From positions 62,001-126,000 of the forward strand of contig JAJCZZ010000049.1 of assembly GCA_029262115.1 (NCBI GenBank): a DNA stretch of 64,000 bases. Reading direction: 5' to 3'. The first letter of the stretch is position 1. Each line of letters begins with the position of its first letter. The notes beneath the pieces are model-generated. The model saw nothing but the letters and a program-made list of their open reading frames with translations, searched no databases and had not been told where the DNA came from. The DNA comes from Gemmatimonadota bacterium. GTDB lineage: Bacteria > Gemmatimonadota > Gemmatimonadetes > Longimicrobiales > Gaopeijiaceae. The translations under genes and the position numbers were made by a program. This document shows, piece after piece, positions 33,050-41,383 of the stretch.

Positions 33050-33472
33050 GTGATCCATGCCGAGGCCACGTTTCGCTTTCACCACCCCGTGGCCGTCCGC
33101 TTCAAGGACGTCGACGTGGGAGGCCATGCGCACCATTCGCATGCATTGGTCTACTTCGAGGAGGCCCGGGCCGCCTATTGGCGGACGGTGATCGGCGGCG
33201 GGCACCAGGAGGATATCGACTACATCCTGGCCGAGTGCGAGATCCGGTGGCGCGGCCGCGTGCTCTGGCCTCAGGAGCTGAGCGTCGGGGTGCGAGTGAG
33301 TCGACTCGGCAAGAAACACTTCGACATGACGTACGAGGTCCTTGGTGAGGATGGGGCTGTCCTGCAGACGGGTCGTACGACCCAGGTCATGTACGACTAC
33401 GAAACGAGCTCGGTGAAAGCGATGTCCGACGAGATCCGGGCGGCGATCGAGGCGTTCGACGGACCGTTCTGA
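33050..33472 (+). CDS. YbgC/4HBT-type acyl-CoA thioesterase
   Basis: The 140-residue hotdog protein has the family signature VRFKDVDVGGHAHHSHALVY, in which the Asp and the following Gly-His turn form the active site (usually YxDTDxxG). I chose the GTG at 33050, 11 nt after AAAGGA; an ATG at 32990 has no ribosome site and adds an atypical leader. The typical family length supports this. It is cytoplasmic; the acyl-CoA substrate is unknown. It is divergent from the TolB/CsgG-like lipoprotein. Confidence 0.87.
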   Translation: MIHAEATFRFHHPVAVRFKDVDVGGHAHHSHALVYFEEARAAYWRTVIGGGHQEDIDYILAECEIRWRGRVLWPQELSVGVRVSRLGKKHFDMTYEVLGEDGAVLQTGRTTQVMYDYETSSVKAMSDEIRAAIEAFDGPF

Positions 33473-33718
33473 AGGCGGGTCGTACTACAAAGGGGTGGCG
33501 CGTGTCGGCATGTGGGTGTAAGGTCGCGCCCATGACGCGTATGTGAGCGAGCCGACAGGCGGCTGCGAACTGTGTCATAACAGTGGCCCGAAGGGGACCG
33601 TGGACCGATTTTTGCGGACCTTTTCGGCCGGGTAGCGTTTAGAGTAGTTCACCATCTCCGGGTACCGGTCCGGAGGTTGGATTCTTCGAGAAGGGGTAGG
33701 ACCCCGAGGAGACCCTGA

Positions 33719-35458
33719 ATGGTCGGTCGGCTAAAGTTCGGTTTCACGATTCTCGCGGCGGTGGCGGTCCTTGCACCCGCGACGGCCCAGGCGCAGGACG
33801 GGCGGTACCGCATTCTGATTCCCGACTTCTTTCCCATGCAGGACGCGGGCAAGAAGTTCGGCGAGAAGACGGCGGAAGAACTGAGGGAGTTGGTGAGCAC
33901 GCTCCCGACGCATGAAGCCATCGAAGAAGATGAGATCAAGGACGATCTCAAGCGCTTCAAGATGAAGATGGATGAGCTCGACTGCATCAAGACCCGCCAG
34001 CTCGCGTCTCAGATGAACGCGCAGCTCGCGCTATGCGCCGAGTACGTCGAGCAGGGTGACGGCCGTGTCATGTCGGGAGTGGTCTTCCACGACATCGCGT
34101 CCGGCGAGATGTTCGCCATCAGCGACGCGACGTTCGACAAGGACGACCAGGAGATGGCCGCGCAGCACATCTTCGGTGAGTTCGATCGGTACGTACAGCA
34201 GGTCCGTGCCCAGGGCATCTGCCAGGAGTACTACCAGAGCAAGCAGTTCGACGATGCGCTCCGGAACTGCAACGAGGCACTGGCGCTCAACGAGTCGTCC
34301 ATCGGCACGCGGTACCTCCGCGGCCGGATCTACTACGAGCTCGAGCAGTATCCTCAGGCGCTGGAAGAGTTGGACTGGGTCCTGAGCGTCAACGAGTTCC
34401 ATGACGAGGCGTTGCAACTCGCCGGGTATGTCGCCGCGCTCGAGGGTCAGGACGACAAGGCCCGTGAGTATTACGGGCGCTACCTGGAGATCAACCCCGG
34501 CAACGCCGCGATCCGCATGAACATCGCGTACGAGTTGGCGAAGGCGGGTGACCCGCAGGGCGCCATGCAGTTCATTCAGGTTGGTCTCGACGTCGAGCCG
34601 GACAACGTCGACCTGCTCGAGCAGTTCGGGGGCTTCGCGTTCGCCGCCGCTCTTGAGGCTGTGCAGGAGTCGAGCATGGCCGCGACGGGCAACGACGCCG
34701 GAGGGATCCCCCCCGAGGCGGTCCAGCTCTACCGCCAGGCCATCGACGCGTACCAGAAGGTGTTCGCGGTCAAGGGCGCCGAGACGAACGTGGGCCACCT
34801 GCGCAACATCATGGTGGCGTACATTCAGTTGGATGAGCCGACCGAGGCGATCGCCATCGGCGACCGGGTGCTCCAGACGCATCCGCAAGAAGACGCGTTG
34901 TGGTCGATGTACGCCGACGCGCTCCAGCGCAGCGGCCGCCTCGACGACGCCATCGTCGCGCTCGACCGGGTGAAGGAGATCAACCCCTCGCACCCGTCGG
35001 CGTCGCTGCGGCAGGGAAGCTGGTTGATCGAGGCGGGGGAGATCGACCGCGCGGCCGAGGTCCTTGCCGGAGTCGCGCAGGCCGGTCCCGAGAAAGCCGA
35101 GCAGGCTGCCCGGATGCTGTTTGGTGAGGCGTACAACAACGGCGTCCAGCCGAAGCGCTGGGGCCACGCCATCTCGACGATCATCAGGACGAAGGCGCTG
35201 CCGAATCTGAGTCCGGAGATGACCCATCAGTTGAACTTCTGGCATGGCTATTCGATCCTGCAGGCCACCATTCCCGAGCAGGCGCCAAACACGCTCGAGA
35301 GTGCTCGCGCCACGCTGCCGAAGTTCCGTCAGGCATTGCGGCTCCTTCAGGACGTCGGGAACTACCCGAGCACTGTGAACGTCACGATCGGGGATTTGAT
35401 TTCGAACGTGAACACGTACATCGAAATTCAGGACGCCATCATCAAGCGTGGCCGGTAG
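33719..35458 (+). CDS. Secreted TPR protein with TolB/CsgG-like N-terminus
   Basis: The 579-residue protein has a signal peptide (LKFGFTILAAVAVLAPATAQAQ; mature from about residue 27) and GAGGAG before the ATG. Residues about 30-150 (RILIPDF...ELDCIKTRQLASQM...VEQGDGRVMSGVVF) look like a TolB/CsgG-type alpha/beta domain. Residues about 165-500 contain TPR repeats such as YYELEQYPQALEELDWVL. The gene is monocistronic, with a 246-bp upstream region without an obvious consensus promoter and a very strong terminator after it. It is probably a periplasmic scaffold. Confidence 0.8.
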   Translation: MVGRLKFGFTILAAVAVLAPATAQAQDGRYRILIPDFFPMQDAGKKFGEKTAEELRELVSTLPTHEAIEEDEIKDDLKRFKMKMDELDCIKTRQLASQMNAQLALCAEYVEQGDGRVMSGVVFHDIASGEMFAISDATFDKDDQEMAAQHIFGEFDRYVQQVRAQGICQEYYQSKQFDDALRNCNEALALNESSIGTRYLRGRIYYELEQYPQALEELDWVLSVNEFHDEALQLAGYVAALEGQDDKAREYYGRYLEINPGNAAIRMNIAYELAKAGDPQGAMQFIQVGLDVEPDNVDLLEQFGGFAFAAALEAVQESSMAATGNDAGGIPPEAVQLYRQAIDAYQKVFAVKGAETNVGHLRNIMVAYIQLDEPTEAIAIGDRVLQTHPQEDALWSMYADALQRSGRLDDAIVALDRVKEINPSHPSASLRQGSWLIEAGEIDRAAEVLAGVAQAGPEKAEQAARMLFGEAYNNGVQPKRWGHAISTIIRTKALPNLSPEMTHQLNFWHGYSILQATIPEQAPNTLESARATLPKFRQALRLLQDVGNYPSTVNVTIGDLISNVNTYIEIQDAIIKRGR

Positions 35459-35472
35459 CCGCCTGATGTAGG

Positions 35473-35492
35473 CGGGTCGGCCGACCGACCCG
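35473..35492 (+). other. Hairpin preceding the terminator
   Basis: CGGGTCGG pairs with CCGACCCG around a CCGA loop, 4 nt before the main terminator stem. Tandem hairpins like this may block 3'-5' decay of the TPR mRNA. Confidence 0.5.
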
Positions 35493-35495
35493 GAA

Positions 35496-35532
35496 GGGCG
35501 TCGCGGAGCTTCGGCTCTGCGGCGCCCTTTTT
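35496..35532 (+). terminator. Intrinsic terminator of the TPR gene
   Basis: The stem has 14 consecutive pairs (two G-T), GGGCGTCGCGGAGC with GCTCTGCGGCGCCC, closed by a TTCG tetraloop and followed by TTTTT. It is a classic Rho-independent terminator. The T-run is cut by the group II intron at 35533; the 3' flank begins with another T. Confidence 0.93.
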
Positions 35533-37495
35533 GTGTGCCAGGCATGCCCTGTGTCTGGAGTGAGAGTCTCAAACGGACGGAGGTAGCGCCGAACCGCATA
35601 GCCGAGGGCAAGGGTGCCCGTCGCGAGGCGGGATCTGAAGGAAGCCGGAGGCGAACCACGGACCTGACGAACAGGAACCGGATAGAAGGCCCGCGAGCGC
35701 GGGGTGAGTCGGCAAGATACGCCAAAGCCCGAAAGCTACTCGGACGCGACGCGGGTAAATCCGGCGGGGGTCGTGGGAAAGAGACAGGGCTTACCCTGGG
35801 AGGCCTCTGGGTCTGTCCAGACGATCTGGACTACCCGACCAGCGATGGGCGGGGATGGGCCTGGAGGAGTCAGCAGAGGCCATAGTAGGCCGACGGAGTG
35901 CATGATGCGCTTGGACCCAGCTTCGTCGGGCGAAGGGCCGAACTTCTTGGATGCAGGGAGACAGACCGGATGATTCGATGGACGTGGAGCCGCAGCAAGA
36001 CATGACGGACCAACGCTCGATACTCGGAGCGGGGGCCGGGGTGTGCCCCTTGGGAAGCGGAGAGGCCGGAAGCCGATCTGCGGTCGTAGGGGAGCGGCAA
36101 GCGTCGTCGGTGTCGGAGGGGAATCGAGCCCTGACAACGGACACCCTGATGGAGAGGATATGTGAGCCGAAGAACCTGAATCGGGCCTACAAGCGAGTGA
36201 AGGCGGGGCACCGACGCGTAGCGTTGGTCGAGGGAGCCTGGGCGTCGATGGACTGACGGTGGGCGAACTGGGGGCCTGGCTCGCGGCCCACAAGGAGGAG
36301 CTGGTCAAGGGCTTACTGGACGGGAGCTACCGGCCACGGGCGGTGCGCGGGGTCGAGATCCCGAAGCCCGGCGGTGGGGTGCGGCAGTTGGGTATCCCAA
36401 CAGTAGTGGACCGGTTGGTACAGCAGGCGATCCTCCAAGTGCTGGACCCATTGCTGGACCCGACCTTTTCGGAGTCGAGCTACGGCTTCCGACCCGGCCG
36501 GAGCGCCCACCAAGCGCTACGGAAGGCGTCGGAGTACGTAGCCGAGGGCTACTCGATCGTGGTGGACATGGACCTGGAGAAGTTCTTCGACCGGGTCAAC
36601 CACGACGTGCTGATGGGACGCCTGGCCCGGCGCATCACGGATAAGCGACTGCTGAGGATCATCCGCCGGCTCTTGGAGGCGGGGATCATGAAGCAGGGCG
36701 TAGTGATCGAGCGATACGAGGGGACTCCGCAGGGCGGGCCGCTATCCCCGTGCCTTGCGAACCTCCTGCTGGACGAGGTGGACAAGGAGTTGGAGCGGCG
36801 GGGCCATCGGTTCTGCCGGTACGCCGACGATCTGAATGTGTACGTGCGGTCGAAGGTGGCTGGCGAACGAGTGATGGCGTCGTTGACGCGCTTCGTAGAG
36901 AAGCGGCTCCGGCTGCGCGTGAACCGAACGAAGAGCGCGGTAGCGTATGTGGGTGAACGCAAGTTCCTCGGTTACCGACTACTCGCGGGCGGCAGGCTGA
37001 CCATAGCACCGGCAAGCCTGAGGCGCGCCAAGGAACGGATCTGCGGGATCACACGCCGTAACAGGGGTATCAGTATCAGCCTGGAACGGATGATCTCGGA
37101 ACTGAACTCGTTCCTCACCGGGTGGGTGACGTACTTCCGCTATGCCAGCGCGAAGTCACACCTGCAACGGCTGGACGAGTGGATACGGCGGAAGCTGCGC
37201 TGTGTGCGGCTGAAGCAACGCAAACGGGGCCGGTCGATCACTGTCTTCCTGGTCAGCTTGGGTGTGCCGCAATGGCGGGCCCGAAAGCTGGGCGGGAGCG
37301 GACGCGGCTGGTGGCGCATGGCTGGAAGCCCTCAGGCGACCGAAGCCATGACCGTCCAATGGTTCAGAGACCAGAAGCTCGTCAGTCTCACCGAAAGGTA
37401 TCTGACGCTACAACACTGAGAAGAACCGCCGGATACGGACCCGTATGTCCGGTGGTGTGGGGGGACGGGGGGCGTGAGCCCCCCTCCCACCCGAT
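35533..37495 (+). mobile_element. Group IIC intron (about 1.96 kb)
   Basis: The 5' end GTGTG fits GUGYG and follows the terminator T-run directly. Domain I contains conserved group II blocks (AGGAAGCCGGAGGCGAAC, CTGACGAACAGGAAC, GAGTCGGCAAGATACGCC). Domain V is at 37425-37456: ACCGCCGGA-TACG/CGTA-2-nt bulge-TCCGGTGGT, with the CGC triad typical of class IIC. Domain VI has a long GGGGGGC hairpin and a bulged A at 37489, seven positions from a 3' AT end. Class IIC introns characteristically insert after terminator hairpins. The encoded RT is closest to the GsI-IIC type. Confidence 0.93.
36149..37419 (+). pseudogene. ltrA: Group II intron reverse transcriptase/maturase with N-terminal frameshift
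   Basis: From ATG 36149 one frame encodes MERICEPKNLNRAYKRVKAG, the RT N-terminus. The match then moves to another frame (SLGVDGLTVGELGAWLAAH), which is open from 36166 but has no start until GTG 36259. The shift lies between about 36205 and 36235. The rest is intact: VEIPKPGGGVRQLGIPTVVD, FGFRPGR-like YGFRPGRSAHQA, EGTPQGGPLSP, catalytic CRYADDLN and the maturase X domain (LTGWVTYFRYA). There is no HNH endonuclease, as expected for class IIC. Translation from GTG 36259 would lack the first 35-40 residues, so activity is doubtful. Confidence 0.8.
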
Positions 37496-37678
37496 TCGTA
37501 CCCGGTCGTTTGGCCCTTCACCCACCCATCTCCCCTGACGTGCCGGAGAACTTTCGGGTTTCGTTCGGAAAAACTGAAATTTGGAATTCACGGTCACGCC
37601 CGTGACTCAAGCAATGATGCGGGCTTCCGCCGCCCCACGCCCGGATGAGGTGGGAGTAGAAATAGCAAAAAAGGACTG

Positions 37679-37708
37679 TTGACACTCAGCACCACCACGC
37701 CGTATTAT
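37679..37708 (+). promoter_or_regulatory. Sigma-70 promoter of the dcw cluster
   Basis: TTGACA (37679-37684) and TATTAT (37703-37708) are separated by 18 bp. Transcription would start near 37715, leaving a leader of about 44 nt before the mraZ GTG. Between the intron and this promoter (37496-37678) there is only a short inverted repeat GTCACG-CC-CGTGAC at 37593-37606. Confidence 0.75.
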
Positions 37709-37711
37709 GCC

Positions 37712-37745
37712 CCCACGTCATCCCACTTCATCCCACTCCAACCCA
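37712..37745 (-). promoter_or_regulatory. MraZ operator: four TGGG boxes spaced exactly 10 bp
   Basis: CCCA (TGGG on the minus strand) occurs at 37712, 37722, 37732 and 37742, so each box is one helical turn from the next. MraZ is known to bind TGGGN repeats separated by 5 bp upstream of its own gene. The array covers the predicted transcription start and early leader, fitting autorepression of the dcw cluster. Confidence 0.8.
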
Positions 37746-37758
37746 ATCGGGTTATCGC

Positions 37759-38196
37759 GTGACGGCGTTCCGGGGCCAGTTCGAGCATCAGTTGGACGAC
37801 AAGGGGCGCGTCAGCCTCCCCTCGGCGTTTCGCCGGGGCGGGGTCGACACGTTCGTTCTCGTGCAGTTGCAGGATGCTTATCTGACGCTCTATCCCGAGG
37901 CGAAGTGGGAGGAGGTCGAGGAGCGGCTCATGGACTTCGGCGCTTCCGACGAGGCGAGCATGAACGTCGTTCGCCGCGTGATGTCGCACCTGACCGAGGT
38001 CACCCCGGACAAGCAGGGGCGCATCCTCATTCCCTCAGCCCTGCAGGAGGCCGCGGGTCTCGAGGGGTCGGCCGTCCTGCTCGGTGTCCAGAATCGAATC
38101 GAGATCTGGAATCCCGAGCGGTTGAGGGATAAGACGAGCGAAGCGTCGCCGGCTCAGGCACAACTGCAGTCCATCGCTTTGAGGTTGAGTCGGTGA
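37759..38196 (+). CDS. mraZ: Transcriptional regulator MraZ
   Basis: The 145-residue protein from GTG 37759 has two SpoVT/AbrB-like MraZ halves: FRGQFEHQLDDKGRVSLPSAFR (split here as FRGQFEHQLDDKGR and VSLPSAFR) and LTEVTPDKQGRILIPSAL. MraZ forms oligomeric rings and represses the dcw promoter. Four suitable boxes lie just upstream. The ribosome site is poor. The stop overlaps the rsmH GTG by 4 nt. Confidence 0.95.
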   Translation: MTAFRGQFEHQLDDKGRVSLPSAFRRGGVDTFVLVQLQDAYLTLYPEAKWEEVEERLMDFGASDEASMNVVRRVMSHLTEVTPDKQGRILIPSALQEAAGLEGSAVLLGVQNRIEIWNPERLRDKTSEASPAQAQLQSIALRLSR

Positions 38197-39128
38197 GCGA
38201 GTCGCGCGCGGACTACCACGCTCCGGTGATGGGAAAGGAGGTGCTTTCGTTCCTGGAGCCGTCGGACTCCGGGCTCTACTTCGACGGCACGGTCGGAGGA
38301 GGGGGCCACTCGCGCATGATTCTCAAGGCATGTGAGGGCTGCCGGATCATTGCGGTCGACCGGGACGAACAGGCGCTCAACGAGGCCCGCTCAGCACTCG
38401 CGCCGTTTTCCGGTCGTGTCCGTTTCGTCCATCGGCGCTTCGACGACGCCGTGCGAGATCCCGAGGTGCAGGACCGGGGCTTGAACGGCGCGCTTCTCGA
38501 CCTCGGCGTCAGCTCGCACCAACTCGACGACGAGTCCCGCGGCTTCGCGTTCCGGAGGGGCGTCACCCTCGACATGCGAATGGACCAGACGCAGGACGTC
38601 GACGCCATCCGCTTCCTGGCTGAGGCGGACGAAGAGGTCCTCTACGAGGTCTTCCGCGACCTCGGTGAGGAGCGGAACGCCAAGCGCCTGGCTCGCGAAG
38701 TGGCCAAGCGCCGGTCGTCCGAGGCCATGACCACCAGCGACCAGTTGGTCGCCGCGCTCAGCGTCGTCCTCCAGCGGCCCCCGACATCTCAGGACAAGGC
38801 GCGCATCTTCCAGGCCGTGCGTATTGCCGTGAACGGCGAATTGGATGCGCTCCAGAACGCGCTTCCCGCGCTGCGCGACGCGCTCGTGGATGGCGGCGTC
38901 CTGGTCGTGCTGTCGTACCACAGTCTGGAAGACCGCATGGTGAAGAACGCCTTCCGGGATTGGAGCAAGAGCTGCGTGTGCCCGCCGGAGCTGCCCGTCT
39001 GCCGGTGCAGGGGACATGCGCTCGGCGAGACGCTTACCCGGAAGCCCCTGAAGGCCCCGGATGCGGAGACCATCCGCAATCCCCGGGCCCGTTCGGCCAG
39101 GCTGAGGGCATGGAGGCGGGCCGCGTGA
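38193..39128 (+). CDS. rsmH: 16S rRNA (cytosine-1402-N4)-methyltransferase RsmH
   Basis: The 311-residue protein begins MSESRADYHAPVM, with the SAM-binding region YFDGTVGGGGHSRMIL and VDRDEQAL, then DLGVSSHQLDDESRGFAF and the C-terminal SYHSLEDRMVK and RNPRARSARLRAW. It methylates C1402 of 16S rRNA in the decoding centre. Position two in the dcw cluster is canonical. GTG start coupled to mraZ (GTGA); its own TGA overlaps the ftsL GTG. Confidence 0.96.
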   Translation: MSESRADYHAPVMGKEVLSFLEPSDSGLYFDGTVGGGGHSRMILKACEGCRIIAVDRDEQALNEARSALAPFSGRVRFVHRRFDDAVRDPEVQDRGLNGALLDLGVSSHQLDDESRGFAFRRGVTLDMRMDQTQDVDAIRFLAEADEEVLYEVFRDLGEERNAKRLAREVAKRRSSEAMTTSDQLVAALSVVLQRPPTSQDKARIFQAVRIAVNGELDALQNALPALRDALVDGGVLVVLSYHSLEDRMVKNAFRDWSKSCVCPPELPVCRCRGHALGETLTRKPLKAPDAETIRNPRARSARLRAWRRAA

Positions 39129-39412
39129 ACGACCTGCTTCGGCTCGCCGCCGGCATGTTCGCCGCGATCCTGTTGCTCGGCTCGCTCGGCCTCGTGACGT
39201 GGCGGCAGAGCCGTGCGCTAGAGACTCTGGGCCGCCTGGACGCGATCCGTGGCCAGACGTCGGTGGCCGTTGCGGAGCAGGTTGAGTTGGAGCGGCACAT
39301 CCAGTGGCTGGAGAGCCGGGGCCGGGTCGTCCCGGAGGCGCGGGACCGGCTCGGAATGCACACCCCGGGCGCGAGCGAGCAGGTCATCCTGTCCGGGGAT
39401 CCACGCCCATGA
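39125..39412 (+). CDS. ftsL: Cell division protein FtsL
   Basis: The 95-residue bitopic protein has a short cytoplasmic N-terminus, a membrane helix at about 6-26 (LAAGMFAAILLLGSLGLV) and a periplasmic coiled coil (LETLGRLDAIRGQ...VELERHIQWLES) ending in RLGMHTPGASEQVIL. Size, topology and location between rsmH and ftsI identify it although sequence conservation is low. The GTG start is coupled to rsmH, and the stop overlaps ftsI (ATGA). Confidence 0.85.
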   Translation: MNDLLRLAAGMFAAILLLGSLGLVTWRQSRALETLGRLDAIRGQTSVAVAEQVELERHIQWLESRGRVVPEARDRLGMHTPGASEQVILSGDPRP

Positions 39413-41376
39413 GTCCTCGTCGCGTACACGCTCGCCCAGCCCCGTGGCGCCGTCGCCTCCTTCTGGCCGGCTGGCTGCTCTCGGGCGCCGTCATCGCCGC
39501 GCGGGCGACCCAGATCCAGGTCGTCCAGGGCGCGTCGTGGGGCGAACTCGCCGCCGACCAACACACGACGGACAAGTCCGTCGCCGCTCCGCGCGGGGCC
39601 ATCGTCGACCGGGACGGCGTGCCCCTGGCCGTGTCCCGGGAGATCTATCGGATCGGGATCGCGCCCAACGAACTGGCCGACCGTGACCAGGCCGTGGCCG
39701 CCCTCGTGGAAGCGCTCGAGATCAGCCCCCGTGAAGCACGGCGCCTCACGTCCGACGATCGGCGTTGGCACGTGGTGCCGGGTCGCTTTCCCCCACGCGC
39801 CCGTGAGGCCCTCGGCCCGATCCGCGGGATTCACGTGGATCGGGAGCTCGAGCGGTTTCATCCCCATGGGGATCTCGCACGCGCCGTCCTGGGCACGGTG
39901 ATCGACGAGAACGGACAGGGCGGCATCGAGCAGGCGTTCGAGCCGGCGTTGCGGGGCACCGCCGGCCGGGAAGTCGTGGCGCGAGACAACGTCGGCCTCC
40001 CGATCCCGGGCGAGAGCTTCCTGGTCGACACTCCGTTGTCGGGAGGGAGCGTCGTGCTGGCGCTCGACATGGATCTCCAGGAGATCGCCCGTCAGGCGTT
40101 GAAGGACGCGGTCGAGGAGAGCGGGGCGCGCGGCGGAGATGTCCTTGTCACCGACCCACACACGGGCGAACTCCTCGCGATGGTGTCGATGAGGGACGGT
40201 CAGGCGGGTTCGCTCTCGTCGGTCAACGCACCGTACGAGCCCGGCTCAACGCTCAAGCCGTTCACGGTCGCGGGGATCCTGAGTCGTGGGGTCGCCGTAC
40301 TGGACGACAGCATCGACATCGGCAACGGGACATGGACGGTCAACGGCCGCACGCTCACGGACGTCCACGGTAGCGGCGTCATCACGCTGGCCGACGCGCT
40401 GCGGACCTCCTCCAATGTGGGCATCGCGAAGTTCGCGTCAGGCCTCGAGCGCGGTGAGCAGTACGAGACCCTCCGCGACTTCGGCTTCGGCGTACCGACC
40501 GGGATTCCGCTGCCGGGAGAGGTCGGGGGTCTCCTCCGGCGTCCGAGCCGGTGGTCCGGCCAGTCGGCGGCGTCGCTTGCCATCGGATACGAGATCTCCG
40601 TGACCCCGGTCCAGATGGCCATGGCGTACGGAGCGCTCGCCAACGGCGGACTCCTCATGGAGCCCCGGCTCGTGCGCGAGATCCGGGATCCCATGGGTCG
40701 TACGTTGGAGCGCTTCGATGCCCGCCCGGTCCGCCGCGTGGTCGACGCCGATGTCGTCGCGCAGGTCGCCGCGGTTCTGGAAGACGTGGTCGAAGACGGC
40801 ACGGGCACGCGAGCTCGTATGTCCACGTTCCGTGTGGCCGGGAAGAGCGGGACCGCGCGTGCTTACTCCGCGGGCGGCGGATACAACGCCGGCGACTACT
40901 ATGCCTCGTTCGCCGGCTTCTTTCCGGCGGACGATCCGCAACTGGTCGTGTTCGTGAAGCTCGATCGGCCGCGTGGCGGGGCCTACTACGGAGGCTCCGT
41001 TGCGGCGCCGGTCACCCGCGCCACGCTCGAAGCTGCCCTCGCCGCTCGGTCCACCCCGCTCGACCGGGACCGCCTCCTGCGCTCGGTCCAACTTCCATCG
41101 AGGAATCTGGAGGAGTCGGTCGCGCGCTTCGCGTCTTCCGCGGCCGCTCCGACGGTGCCGGTGGTGACCACCCGAATCGCGCCCGGCCAGAGTGTGCCGT
41201 TGCCCGACGTGTCGGGGCTACCCGCTCGTGTCGCCGCTCGGCGCCTCCACGCCCTGGGGCTTCGGGTCGCTCGCGGTGGCATCGGCGACATCTCGGGTAC
41301 CGTGCCGCGTGCGGGTGTTCGCGTTCAGCCCGGTGATACGATCCACCTTCGCGTCCGGCAGCGATCCGGTGGCTGA
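39409..41376 (+). CDS. ftsI: Peptidoglycan transpeptidase FtsI (PBP3-like) with PASTA domain
   Basis: The 655-residue class B PBP has a single membrane helix at about 15-33, a PBP dimerisation domain and a transpeptidase domain. Active-site motifs are SxxK in PGSTLKPF, SxN in RTSSNVG and KSGT in VAGKSGTAR (usually KTGT). The C-terminal about 60 residues (VPLPDVSGLPARVAARRLHALG) form a PASTA domain, as in SpoVD-type PBPs and many non-proteobacterial FtsI. It cross-links septal peptidoglycan with FtsW. Start ATG 39409 overlaps the ftsL stop. Confidence 0.95.
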   Translation: MSPRRVHARPAPWRRRLLLAGWLLSGAVIAARATQIQVVQGASWGELAADQHTTDKSVAAPRGAIVDRDGVPLAVSREIYRIGIAPNELADRDQAVAALVEALEISPREARRLTSDDRRWHVVPGRFPPRAREALGPIRGIHVDRELERFHPHGDLARAVLGTVIDENGQGGIEQAFEPALRGTAGREVVARDNVGLPIPGESFLVDTPLSGGSVVLALDMDLQEIARQALKDAVEESGARGGDVLVTDPHTGELLAMVSMRDGQAGSLSSVNAPYEPGSTLKPFTVAGILSRGVAVLDDSIDIGNGTWTVNGRTLTDVHGSGVITLADALRTSSNVGIAKFASGLERGEQYETLRDFGFGVPTGIPLPGEVGGLLRRPSRWSGQSAASLAIGYEISVTPVQMAMAYGALANGGLLMEPRLVREIRDPMGRTLERFDARPVRRVVDADVVAQVAAVLEDVVEDGTGTRARMSTFRVAGKSGTARAYSAGGGYNAGDYYASFAGFFPADDPQLVVFVKLDRPRGGAYYGGSVAAPVTRATLEAALAARSTPLDRDRLLRSVQLPSRNLEESVARFASSAAAPTVPVVTTRIAPGQSVPLPDVSGLPARVAARRLHALGLRVARGGIGDISGTVPRAGVRVQPGDTIHLRVRQRSGG

Positions 41377-41383
41377 CCGGTCC

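Noticed and set aside
35951-36256. Separate small protein gene inside the intron
   Set aside because: Its C-terminal part is the displaced N-terminus of the reverse transcriptase and its upstream part is structured intron RNA.
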